A DNA stretch of 64,000 bases, taken from positions 8,174-72,173 of the forward strand of contig DASYQD010000055.1 in assembly GCA_036005845.1 (NCBI GenBank), given 5' to 3'. The position numbers were made by a program, and so were the translations under genes. The notes below the pieces were generated by a model. It ran no database searches. It was not told where the DNA came from and saw only the letters and a list, made by a program, of their open reading frames with translations. Shown here piece by piece: positions 1 to 7,561 of this stretch. This DNA is from DASYQD01 sp036005845 (GTDB lineage: Bacteria; Acidobacteriota; Thermoanaerobaculia; Multivoradales; JAIOJS01). Position 1 is the first letter of the stretch; each line of letters starts with the position of its first letter.

Positions 1-1153
1 GCGCGCCGGCGAGCGTCGCCTCGAGCAGCCGCTGCGTCACCAGGTCGGGGTAGCGGCGGTTAGGCGCCGTCGAGTGGGTGTAGTCGCGAACGGCGAGGCC
101 GAAGTGGCCGGGGCTCTCCTGGCCGGGCACCTCGACGGCGTACTCGCCGGCGCCCATCAGCTTGACGATGACGAGCGAGAGGTCGGGGAAGCGCTCCGGG
201 TCCGCCTTCTTGCGCCGCCGCAGGAACTCTTGCAGCGCGCGCGCGTCGGGCTCGGGCGGCAGCGTCTCGTTGTACTCGGCCGCCACCTCGACGATGCGCT
301 GCCAGCGCTCGGGCGAGCGCACGACGCGGCGCAGCGAGGCGATGCCGCGCTCGGCGAGGAAGCGCGCGGTGGCGCCGTTGGCGGCGATCATGAAGTCCTC
401 GATGAGCTGCTTGGCGCGGTTGGGCATCTCGGCGCGCAGCTCGGCGACGTCCTCGCCCTGGAAGACGGGGCGGGCCTCGATCGTCTGCAGGTCGAGGGCG
501 CCGTGCTCGTGGCGTTCGACGCGGAGGTCGTGGGCGACGCGGTCCTGGAGGCGCAGGTTGGCGTCGAGGCCGGGCACGGCGGCGGCCGCGGGCGGCAGCG
601 GCCCTTCACCGTCGAGCCAGGCGGCGACCGAGTTGTAGGCGAGCTTGGCGTGGTTGCGGACCAGCGCGCGCTGCACGCTCGAGCGCTCCACGGCGCCTCC
701 GCGCACCACCATGTCGACCACCACGGCGAGTCGGTCGGCGTCGGGATTCAACGAGGTGAGGTCGGTCGACAGCCGCTCGGGCAGCATCGAGAAGATGCAG
801 CACCCGGTGTAGACCGAGGTCGTGTTGTGGCGCGCGTGGGCGTCGGCCGGCGAGCCCTTCGCCACCCGTGAGTTGACGTCGGCGACGGCCACCAGCACGC
901 GCACGGCGCCGTCGGGCAGCTCCTCGGCGACGGTGAGCTGGTCGAGGTCGCGCGAGTCGTCGTTGTCGATCGAGCACCAGAGGAGCTTTCGCAGGTCGGC
1001 AGCCTGCGCGACGCGCTCCTGCTCGACACCGTTCATCGCCTCGACCTGCTGCGTGGTCGCGGCGTCGAAGTCGGGCAGCAGGCCGTGGTCGAGCATCGAC
1101 TGGTGGGCGATGCGGACGAGGTCGGAGCGGTGGTGGCCGGGTCTGGGTCTCAT
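1..1153 (-). CDS. RNB-domain exoribonuclease (RNase II/R family), 3' end missing
   Basis: The reading frame starts at ATG 1153 and runs off the left edge, giving 384 codons of N-terminal and catalytic sequence. An RNB-type active-site segment lies at residues 61-72 (SIDNDDSRDLDQ). In RNase II the metal site is D-x5-D-x-D-D. Here D63, D69 and D71 are present, but the fourth position (72) is Gln. Family members degrade single-stranded RNA 3' to 5' in the cytoplasm. No cold-shock domain precedes the RNB core, so this looks like a short RNB protein rather than full RNase R. There is no Shine-Dalgarno site; a TAGAGT box ends 7 nt before the ATG. It is divergent from the purine genes and probably unrelated to them. 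Confidence 0.85.
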   Translation of the reverse strand, partial: MRPRPGHHRSDLVRIAHQSMLDHGLLPDFDAATTQQVEAMNGVEQERVAQAADLRKLLWCSIDNDDSRDLDQLTVAEELPDGAVRVLVAVADVNSRVAKGSPADAHARHNTTSVYTGCCIFSMLPERLSTDLTSLNPDADRLAVVVDMVVRGGAVERSSVQRALVRNHAKLAYNSVAAWLDGEGPLPPAAAAVPGLDANLRLQDRVAHDLRVERHEHGALDLQTIEARPVFQGEDVAELRAEMPNRAKQLIEDFMIAANGATARFLAERGIASLRRVVRSPERWQRIVEVAAEYNETLPPEPDARALQEFLRRRKKADPERFPDLSLVIVKLMGAGEYAVEVPGQESPGHFGLAVRDYTHSTAPNRRYPDLVTQRLLEATLAGA

Positions 1154-1160
1154 CGTCGCA

Positions 1161-1166
1161 ACTCTA
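1161..1166 (-). promoter_or_regulatory. -10 box (TAGAGT) for a leaderless RNB transcript
   Basis: Read on the minus strand, TAGAGT is followed by 7 nt and then the ATG at 1153, with no ribosome-binding site between. The spacing would put the transcription start on or next to the start codon. Confidence 0.45.
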
Positions 1167-1230
1167 TCGGCAGCGGCCCCGCGTCGGGGCAGCCGCGCCG
1201 CTGCCTGGGCTAGACTCGCCGCCGAGCCCG

Positions 1231-1722
1231 ATGATCGGCAAACCCGACGCGCACTCCGGCGGCAACCCCTTCATGGCCCGCGCCATCGAGCTGTCGCTCC
1301 AGAACGTCGAGCAGGGCGGCGGTCCATTCGCAGCGCTGGTGGTGCGCGACGGCCGCATCGTCGCCGAGGGCACGAACCGCGTCACGGCGACCCACGACCC
1401 CACCGCGCACGCCGAGATGGTGGCGATTCGCGAGGCCTGCCGCGCGTTGGCGACGTTTCAACTGAGCGGCTGCGACTTCTACACCAGCTGCGAGCCCTGC
1501 CCGATGTGCCTGGGCGCCATCTACTGGGCGCGGCCGGATCGCGTCTACTTCGGCAACACGGCGGCCGACGCCGCGGCGGTGGGCTTCGACGATTCGGAGA
1601 TCTACCGCGAGCTCGAGCTGCCGCACGGCGCGCGCCGCATCCCGATGATCCAACTCATGCGCGACGAGGCGCAGGCCGCCTTCCGCGCCTGGCGCGACAA
1701 GGCTGACAAGGTCGCCTACTGA
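1231..1722 (+). CDS. guaD: guanine deaminase (cytidine deaminase-like fold)
   Basis: A 163-residue zinc deaminase with the H60-A-E62 motif and the C90-x2-C93 pair (in SCEPCPMC) that bind zinc and activate water. The family includes tRNA adenosine deaminases and guanine deaminase. The C-terminal part (roughly residues 110-163) and above all the neighbours point to guanine deaminase, which makes xanthine for the dehydrogenase encoded immediately downstream. Its TGA overlaps the next ATG by one base (TGATG), so the two are translationally coupled. A TAGACT box lies 14 nt upstream of the ATG. Substrate choice is inferred from context; adenosine or another purine cannot be excluded from sequence alone. 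Confidence 0.85.
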   Translation: MIGKPDAHSGGNPFMARAIELSLQNVEQGGGPFAALVVRDGRIVAEGTNRVTATHDPTAHAEMVAIREACRALATFQLSGCDFYTSCEPCPMCLGAIYWARPDRVYFGNTAADAAAVGFDDSEIYRELELPHGARRIPMIQLMRDEAQAAFRAWRDKADKVAY

Positions 1723-3950
1723 TGGCGCTCATCGGCAAACCCGTGCCGCGCAAGGAGGGGCGCGAGAAGGTCACCGGCGCGGCGTGCTACGTGGACGACC
1801 TGCGGCGCGAGGGCATGCTCTACGGCACGACGGTGCGCAGCCCGGTGGCGCGCGGCCGGATTCGCGGCGTGCGCTTCGGCGAGGGCATCCCGTGGGAGGA
1901 GATCGTCGTCGTCGACGCGCGCGACGTGCCGGGGAAGAACTGCATCACGCTCATTCTCGAGGACCAGCCCTGCCTCGCTGACGGCGTCGTCAACCACTCC
2001 GAGGAGCCGGTGCTGCTGCTCGCCCACGGCGACCGCTACCTGCTCGAGGAGGCGCGGCGCGCGGTGACGCTCGACATCGACGAGCTGCCGGCGGTGTTCG
2101 ATCTGGAAGAGTCGCTCGCCGCCCAGACCGTGATCTGGGGCGACGACAACGTCTTCAAGTCGTACCTGGTCGAGAAGGGCGACGTCGACGAGGCGTGGGC
2201 GCAGGCCGACGTCGTGCTCGAGCGCACCTACTCGACAGGCGCGCAGGAGCAGCTCTACATCGAGCCGCAAGGCGTCATCGCCGAGGCCAACCCGCGCGAC
2301 GGCGTCACCGTGTGGGGGTCGCTGCAGTGCCCCTACTACGTGCACAAGGCGCTGGTGCCGCTCTTCGCGCTGCCCAAAGAGAAGGTGCGCGTGGTGCAGA
2401 CGGAGACCGGCGGCGGCTTCGGCGGCAAGGAGGAGTACCCGTCGATGATCGGCGCCCACGCGGCGCTGCTGGCGTGGAAGTCGGGCCGGCCGGTGAAGAT
2501 GATCTACGACCGCGCCGAGGACATGGTGGCGACGACGAAGCGCCACCCGTCGCGCACGCGCATCCGCTCGGCGGCGACGCGCGAGGGGAAGCTTCTGGCG
2601 CTGGACGTCGACTTCGCCATCGACGGCGGCGCCTACGCGACGCTGTCGTCGGTCGTCTTGTCGCGCGGCACCATCCACGCGGCGGGGCCTTATGCGTGTC
2701 CCAACGTGCGCGTGAAGAGCCGCGCCGCCGCCACCAACGCGCCGCCGCACGGCGCCTTCCGCGGCTTCGGCGCGCCGCAGAGCATCTTCGCCATGGAGTC
2801 GCATCTCGACGAGCTGGCTGCCGAGCTCGGCCTCTCGCCCGAGGAGATCCGCCGCCGCAACTTCATCGAGAAGGGCGACACGCTGGCGGTGGGCCAGGTC
2901 ATCAAGGAGGATGTCGACCTGCCGGCGCTGCTCGAGCGCGCCTTCGCGCTGACCGGCTACCGCGAGAAGCGCGAGCGCTTCGCACGCGACAACGCCGCGT
3001 CGCCGCGCGTGCGCAAAGGGATCGGCTTCGCCTCGTTCATGCACGGCGCCGGCTTCACCGGGTCGGGTGAGGAGTACCTCGCCTCGATCGTCGGCGTCGA
3101 CGCCACCGCCGAGGGGCAGGTGCGGGTACGCGTCGCGAGCACCGAGATCGGCCAGGGCACGAACACCATCCTGGCGCAGATCGCCGCCGAGGCGCTGGCC
3201 TTACCGTATGAGCAGGTCGAGGTCGTGCAGCCCGATACCGCCAACGTCCCCAACAGCGGGCCGACGGTGGCTTCACGCACGACGATGGTGGTGGGCAAGC
3301 TCGTCGAGGGCGCGGCATTGGCGCTACGCGCCAAGCTCGTCGAGCAAGGCCTCCTGGCGGACCCCGCTACCAGTGGCTACACGCCAGATGAGTTCCGCGC
3401 CGCGTGCGCCCGCCATCACGAACGCTTCGGCCCGCTCGAGGCGGTGACGCAATACCGGCCGCCGGCGGGCATCCACTGGAACGACGAGACCTACCAGGGC
3501 GACGCCTACGGCGCCTACGCGTGGGCGGTCTACGTCGCCGAGGTATCGGTGGACACGCTCACCTGCGAGACGACCGTCGACGAGTTCGTCGCCGTGCAGG
3601 AGGTGGGCCGCGTCATCCACCCCGTGCTCGCCGCCGGCCAGATCGAGGGCGGCGTGGCGCAGGGGATCGGCTGGGCGCTCTACGAGAACGTGGTGTGGGA
3701 GCGCGGCCGCATGGTCAACGCGCAGATGACGAACTACATCATCCCCACCGCGGCCGACGTGCCGCCGATCCGCGTCGCCTTCACGGAACAGCCGTACGCC
3801 GGCGGCCCCGGCGGTGCGAAAGGGATCGGCGAGCTGCCGATGGACGGACCGGCGCCGGCGATCGTCAACGCCATCGCGCAGGCGACGGGCGTGCGCTTGC
3901 GGCACGTGCCGGTGATTCCGGAGGCGATGATGGCGGCGCTCGACGCATGA
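1722..3950 (+). CDS. pucD: xanthine dehydrogenase, molybdopterin-binding subunit
   Basis: A 742-residue large subunit of the xanthine oxidase family, which hydroxylates hypoxanthine and xanthine to urate at a molybdenum-cytosine or molybdopterin cofactor. The glycine-rich GGGFGGKEE segment begins at residue 230, and the catalytic glutamate is E704 in GIGELPMDG near the C-terminus. N-terminal residues carry the usual PRKEGREKVTG opening of the Mo subunit. It resembles the separate-subunit arrangement of Bacillus PucC/D/E rather than the single-chain enzyme. It overlaps guaD by one base and the 2Fe-2S subunit by four (ATGA), so all three are probably made from one message. Xanthine is the best-supported substrate because of the surrounding genes. 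Confidence 0.92.
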   Translation: MALIGKPVPRKEGREKVTGAACYVDDLRREGMLYGTTVRSPVARGRIRGVRFGEGIPWEEIVVVDARDVPGKNCITLILEDQPCLADGVVNHSEEPVLLLAHGDRYLLEEARRAVTLDIDELPAVFDLEESLAAQTVIWGDDNVFKSYLVEKGDVDEAWAQADVVLERTYSTGAQEQLYIEPQGVIAEANPRDGVTVWGSLQCPYYVHKALVPLFALPKEKVRVVQTETGGGFGGKEEYPSMIGAHAALLAWKSGRPVKMIYDRAEDMVATTKRHPSRTRIRSAATREGKLLALDVDFAIDGGAYATLSSVVLSRGTIHAAGPYACPNVRVKSRAAATNAPPHGAFRGFGAPQSIFAMESHLDELAAELGLSPEEIRRRNFIEKGDTLAVGQVIKEDVDLPALLERAFALTGYREKRERFARDNAASPRVRKGIGFASFMHGAGFTGSGEEYLASIVGVDATAEGQVRVRVASTEIGQGTNTILAQIAAEALALPYEQVEVVQPDTANVPNSGPTVASRTTMVVGKLVEGAALALRAKLVEQGLLADPATSGYTPDEFRAACARHHERFGPLEAVTQYRPPAGIHWNDETYQGDAYGAYAWAVYVAEVSVDTLTCETTVDEFVAVQEVGRVIHPVLAAGQIEGGVAQGIGWALYENVVWERGRMVNAQMTNYIIPTAADVPPIRVAFTEQPYAGGPGGAKGIGELPMDGPAPAIVNAIAQATGVRLRHVPVIPEAMMAALDA

Positions 3951-4432
3951 CCGCCATCCACTTCACCCTCAACGGCCGCGCCGTCGAGCCGCGCGTCCAC
4001 CCGATGGCGCGCCTGCTCGACGTGCTGCGCGAGGACCTCGGGCTCACCGGCACCAAGGAAGGCTGCGGCGAAGGGGAGTGCGGCGCCTGCTCGGTGCTGC
4101 TCGACGGCGAGCTGGTCAATAGCTGCCTGGTGCCCGTGGCGCAAATTGCGGGCGCCGAGGTGACGACGATCGAAGGCTTGGCGCGCGACGCCGAGCTTCA
4201 CCCCGTGCAGCGCGCCTTCGTCGAGCACGGCGGCGCGCAGTGCGGCATCTGCACGCCGGGAATGGTGATGGCGGCGGTGGCGCTGCTGGCGCGGCAACCG
4301 CAGCCGAGCGAAGAAGAGATCCGCACCGGGCTCGCCGGCAACCTCTGCCGCTGTACCGGCTACATGAAGATCTTCGACGCCGTGGCCGCCGCCGCGGCCG
4401 GTTCATCCGCAAGCGAGGAGCCGGCGCGTTGA
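3947..4432 (+). CDS. pucE: xanthine dehydrogenase, 2Fe-2S subunit
   Basis: A 161-residue protein with the two clusters expected of this family: a plant-ferredoxin-type site (C40, C45, C48, C60) and an alpha-helical site (C99, C102, C134, C136). It passes electrons from the molybdenum centre of the preceding subunit to the FAD subunit. The start at 3947 is fixed by the ATGA overlap with the Mo-subunit stop and by the normal N-terminus (MTAIHFTLNGR). The length is typical. The FAD subunit follows only after a gap that contains a palindromic repeat, so expression of the third subunit may be partly uncoupled. Confidence 0.93.
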   Translation: MTAIHFTLNGRAVEPRVHPMARLLDVLREDLGLTGTKEGCGEGECGACSVLLDGELVNSCLVPVAQIAGAEVTTIEGLARDAELHPVQRAFVEHGGAQCGICTPGMVMAAVALLARQPQPSEEEIRTGLAGNLCRCTGYMKIFDAVAAAAAGSSASEEPAR

Positions 4433-4453
4433 TGATGCAGCGTATCCACACGC

Positions 4454-4556
4454 GTCATCGCGAGGCCGCGAAGGGGCCGTGGCGATCTCGATCTCACACG
4501 CGCCGCGTTCGCCCGCAAGGTCGAGATTGCTTCGTCGCTGCGCTCCTCGCAATGAC
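4454..4556. repeat. imperfect palindromic interspersed repeat (REP/MITE-like)
   Basis: About 103 bp whose ends read GTCATCGCGAGG on the left and CCTCGCAATGAC on the right, with internal arms that continue the match (GGCGATCTCGA against TCGAGATTGCTTCG). The right arm is the widely dispersed 'attgcttcgtcgctgcgctcctcgcaatgac'-type sequence known from many bacterial genomes, which produces spurious ORFs ending in AMT or RND. It fills most of the space between the 2Fe-2S and FAD subunit genes. I see no second copy in the window. Confidence 0.75.
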
Positions 4557-4577
4557 AGTCGAGGGACGGTGCCGCTG

Positions 4578-5435
4578 ATGCGATCGAACCTCCCCGCTTA
4601 CGAGCTCGCCACGCCGCCCGACCTCGGCGGCGCGCTGGCGCTGCTCGTCGGCGGCTACCGGCCGTTCGCCGGCGGCACGGACCTCATGGTGCTCGCCGAG
4701 GCGGGCAAGCTGCCGCATCGCCGCTGGGTGAGTGTGTGGGGGCTCGGCGAGCTGCGCGGCGTGACGGTGTCGCCGAAGGAGGTGACGATCGGCGCGCTCA
4801 CCACCTACTCGCAGGTGCAGCACCACGAGCTGCTGCGCACCGAGTATCCGCTGCTCGCCGCTGCCGCCGCCGAGACCGGCGGCGTCGCCATCCAGAACCG
4901 CGGCACGCTCGGCGGCAACGTCGCCAACGGCTCGCCCGCCGCCGACTCGCCGCCGGCGCTGCTCGTCTACGACGCCGAGCTCGAGCTGGTGTCGCCAGAC
5001 GGCATCCGCCGCGTGCCCTACTCATCGTTCCACCGCGGCTACCGCAAGATGGACCTCGGCACCGGCGAGCTCATCCGCGCCTTCCGCCTGCCGCGCCGCC
5101 CGCCCGGCCGCTGGCGCGAGACCTATCGCAAGGTGGGCACCCGCCGCGCGCAGGCGATCTCAAAAGTCTGCTTCGCCGGTGCCATCGCGATGGCGGGCGA
5201 GGTGGTCGACGACATCCGCCTCGCCCTCGGCAGCGTCGCCCCGATGCCGCTGCGCTGCGCACGCACTGAAGCCGTGCTGCGCGGCCAACCGCTGACACCG
5301 GCGGCGATTGCCGACGCGCGCGCCGAGCTCGCCCGCGAGATCGCGCCCATCGACGACTTCCGCTCCACCGCCCGCTACCGCCTGCGCGTCGCGCAGGAGC
5401 TGCTGGTCGACTTCTTGCGGCAGCCGAGCACCTAG
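4578..5435 (+). CDS. pucC: xanthine dehydrogenase, FAD-binding subunit
   Basis: A 285-residue CoxM/PucC-type FAD subunit. The FAD-binding motifs are AGGTDLMV at residues 31-38 and NRGTLGGNVANGSPAADSPP at 107-126. It accepts electrons from the 2Fe-2S subunit and passes them to NAD or another acceptor. The open frame extends upstream to 4479, but that extension is translated from the palindromic repeat. The ATG at 4578 gives the normal family N-terminus (MRSNLPAYEL), so it is chosen here. The stop codon shares a CTAG tetramer with the stop of the convergent toxin gene. Confidence 0.9.
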   Translation: MRSNLPAYELATPPDLGGALALLVGGYRPFAGGTDLMVLAEAGKLPHRRWVSVWGLGELRGVTVSPKEVTIGALTTYSQVQHHELLRTEYPLLAAAAAETGGVAIQNRGTLGGNVANGSPAADSPPALLVYDAELELVSPDGIRRVPYSSFHRGYRKMDLGTGELIRAFRLPRRPPGRWRETYRKVGTRRAQAISKVCFAGAIAMAGEVVDDIRLALGSVAPMPLRCARTEAVLRGQPLTPAAIADARAELAREIAPIDDFRSTARYRLRVAQELLVDFLRQPST

Positions 5436-5749
5436 AGGTCGAGCACGAGCCGCATCCCGGCTTCGAGGCTTGAGAGCTCATTGGCCGGCAGCGCACCCAC
5501 GCGCTGGACGAGATCGTCGCGCAGGACCTTCTGCACGTCGTAGACGTTGGCCACCGAGTCCTTGCCGAGGCCGGTGACACGGCGAGAAAGCCGGATGTTT
5601 CCGGGCAACTCGGCGAGATGAGCTCGGCTGGTGAGTGGCACCACCAGGAACGTCTTCACGCGCGGCTCGCGAACCTTGTCCGTTTGTATGACGACGGCCG
5701 GTCGTCGCTTGTCCGCGAGGATCCACCAGATGTCGCCGCGCCGCGGCAT
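5432..5749 (-). CDS. MazF/PemK-type endoribonuclease toxin
   Basis: A 105-residue protein opening MPRRGDIWWI, the classic N-terminus of the MazF/PemK fold, with PAVVIQTD and FLVVPLTS beta-strands and the conserved glycine/valine-rich C-terminal half. Family members are mRNA interferases neutralised by a small antitoxin encoded just upstream, as here. The start at 5749 gives the family N-terminus; an alternative ATG at 5764 would overlap the antitoxin stop. The pair sits on the minus strand inside the plus-strand purine cluster, convergent with the xanthine dehydrogenase FAD gene, sharing the CTAG stop site at 5432-5435. Confidence 0.87.
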   Translation of the reverse strand: MPRRGDIWWILADKRRPAVVIQTDKVREPRVKTFLVVPLTSRAHLAELPGNIRLSRRVTGLGKDSVANVYDVQKVLRDDLVQRVGALPANELSSLEAGMRLVLDL

Positions 5750-5753
5750 CACG

Positions 5754-5990
5754 TCACCACTCATCGTCGCCGTAGTCCTGCTGCATGCGCTGCCGCTGGT
5801 ACTCGCGCCAAGCGACGTCGTCCTCGGCGACATCCCACCCGTGGCGGTCGATGTAGCTGCTGACCTGCTCTCTCAGGCGCTCGGCAGCCAAGAGTTGCGC
5901 CAAGTATGCCGACCGGGTCGTACCTTTCCGCCGGGCTGCCTCGTCGGCGAACGCAATCAAATCGTCGGGCAGCGAGACGCCCAATTTCAT
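5754..5990 (-). CDS. ribbon-helix-helix antitoxin, partner of the MazF-like toxin
   Basis: A 78-residue protein. Its N-terminal MKLGVSLPDDLIAFADEA matches the ribbon-helix-helix DNA-binding fold (beta strand followed by a helix), and an acidic, aromatic C-terminal tail (about residues 45-78) would bind the toxin. Antitoxins of this type repress their own promoter. An inverted repeat GTATA-TC-TATAC overlaps a TATACT -10 box immediately upstream, which fits autoregulation. The toxin frame begins at or just after this stop. Confidence 0.82.
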   Translation of the reverse strand: MKLGVSLPDDLIAFADEAARRKGTTRSAYLAQLLAAERLREQVSSYIDRHGWDVAEDDVAWREYQRQRMQQDYGDDEW

Positions 5991-5996
5991 CCTTTG

Positions 5997-6009
5997 AGTA
6001 TATCTATAC
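5997..6009 (-). promoter_or_regulatory. promoter -10 and operator of the toxin-antitoxin pair
   Basis: The perfect inverted repeat GTATA-N2-TATAC (5998-6009) overlaps the minus-strand -10 hexamer TATACT (5997-6002). The ATG at 5990 lies 6 nt after the hexamer. The position is ideal for repression by the ribbon-helix-helix antitoxin, and the spacing suggests a leaderless or nearly leaderless transcript. Confidence 0.5.
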
Positions 6010-6093
6010 GGAAGAAACCAGGGAATACCCGCGGCAATACCCGCCCGCCGCGACGAGAGGGACTAAAATCGCCGTGTCTTGTCTTTGGCCAGG

Positions 6094-7506
6094 ATGCCAA
6101 ACCGCCAGTTCTTCCGCAGTCGCCGAGTCGTAGTCGACCAAGCCATCGTTCCGGCTTCGGTGGTCGTAGAGGACGGGGTCGTCGCGGCTCTAGGTGGTCA
6201 CGATGAGCCTCCGTCGCTCTCCGAGGTCGTCGACTTTGGCGATCTGGTGCTGATGCCAGGGCTGGTCGACACCCACGTGCATTGCAACGAGCCGGGGCGC
6301 ACGGAGTGGGAGGGCTTTGCCACTGCAACGCGGGCGGCGGCGGCGGGCGGTATCACCACGATCGTCGACATGCCGCTCAACAGCGTGCCGGCGACGACGA
6401 GCGTCGAGGCCTTCCGCGCCAAGCTCGCGGCTGCCGAGGGCCAGCTGACCGTGGACGTCAGCTTCTGGGGCGGCGTCGTGCCCGGCAACGCCGCGGAGCT
6501 GCGGCCGCTGGGCGAGGCCGGCGTGCTCGGCTTCAAGTGTTTCCTCGTGCCGTCGGGGGTCGACGAGTTCCCTGGCGTCGGCGAAGCGGACCTGCGCGCG
6601 GCGCTGCCCGAGCTCGCGGCGCTGGGCGTGCCGCTGCTCGCGCACGCCGAGGTGCCGGGGCCGATCGAGGCGGCGACGGCGCAGCTCGTCGGCGCGTCGC
6701 CGCGGCGGTACGCGACTTGGCTGGCCTCGCGTCCGCCGGCGGCGGAGATCGAAGCCATCGAGCTGCTGCTGCGTCTCGCACACGATCATGGCGCGCGGCT
6801 CCATGTCGTGCACCTCTCGGCGAGCGGCGCCGTCGAGATGCTGCGCGCGGCGAAAGCATCGGGGATGCAGGTGAGCGTCGAGACCTGCCCGCACTACCTC
6901 GCTCTCTGCGCGGAGGAGATCGCCGCCGGCAGGACCGACTTCAAGTGCGCGCCGCCGATTCGCGAGCGGGCGAACAACGAGGCGCTGTGGGCGGCGCTGG
7001 AGGAGGGCATCATCGACCTGGTGGCGAGCGACCATTCGCCCTGTCCGCCGGCGATGAAGCTGCTGCCGAGCGCCGGCGATCCGGCGCACGAGAGCGGCGC
7101 GGACGGCGAAGGCGACTTCTTCCGCGCCTGGGGCGGCATCGCTTCTCTCGAGCTCGCTCTGCCCGTGGTGTGGACGGCGGCGCGCGAGCGCGGCCACGGC
7201 CCCGAGCGCATCGCGCAGTGGATGGCGGCGGCTCCCGCGCGGCTGGCCGGCCTCGACTCGCGCAAGGGCAGCCTCGCAGTCGGCCGCGACGCCGACTTCG
7301 TGGTCTGGGACCCCGAAGCGGCGTTCACCGTCGATCCGGCGCGTCTCCACCAGCGCCACAAGCTGACGCCCTACGCCGGCCGCACGCTTCGCGGCGTCGT
7401 CCACGCTACGTACCTGCGCGGGCGGATGGTGTTCGCCGCCGGGCAGTTCCCCCCACCGCCGACGGGCCGCGCGCTCCTCGGCGGCGCGCGAGGGCTTGCG
7501 TCGTAG
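6094..7506 (+). CDS. allB: allantoinase (cyclic amidohydrolase family)
   Basis: A 470-residue amidohydrolase that opens the hydantoin ring of allantoin to allantoate. The dinuclear metal site is visible: H61-x-H63 in DTHVHCNEP, the lysine that becomes carbamylated (K148 in GFKCF), H184, H240 and D313 in VASDHSPC. The downstream allantoicase and the surrounding purine genes favour allantoinase over dihydropyrimidinase. A TTG at 6079 is an alternative start, but ATG 6094 gives the normal N-terminus. A TAAAAT box at 6064-6069 could be a promoter element, since the opposite-strand toxin-antitoxin pair interrupts the operon upstream. Confidence 0.9.
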   Translation: MPNRQFFRSRRVVVDQAIVPASVVVEDGVVAALGGHDEPPSLSEVVDFGDLVLMPGLVDTHVHCNEPGRTEWEGFATATRAAAAGGITTIVDMPLNSVPATTSVEAFRAKLAAAEGQLTVDVSFWGGVVPGNAAELRPLGEAGVLGFKCFLVPSGVDEFPGVGEADLRAALPELAALGVPLLAHAEVPGPIEAATAQLVGASPRRYATWLASRPPAAEIEAIELLLRLAHDHGARLHVVHLSASGAVEMLRAAKASGMQVSVETCPHYLALCAEEIAAGRTDFKCAPPIRERANNEALWAALEEGIIDLVASDHSPCPPAMKLLPSAGDPAHESGADGEGDFFRAWGGIASLELALPVVWTAARERGHGPERIAQWMAAAPARLAGLDSRKGSLAVGRDADFVVWDPEAAFTVDPARLHQRHKLTPYAGRTLRGVVHATYLRGRMVFAAGQFPPPPTGRALLGGARGLAS

Positions 7507-7561
7507 GCGGCCATCGCGCAGCATCGCGGCGAGCCGCGCACTGGCGCTTTCCACGTAACGC

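Noticed and set aside
4479..4577. N-terminal extension of the xanthine dehydrogenase FAD subunit
   Set aside because: The extra 33 codons are translated from the palindromic repeat, and the family N-terminus begins at ATG 4578.
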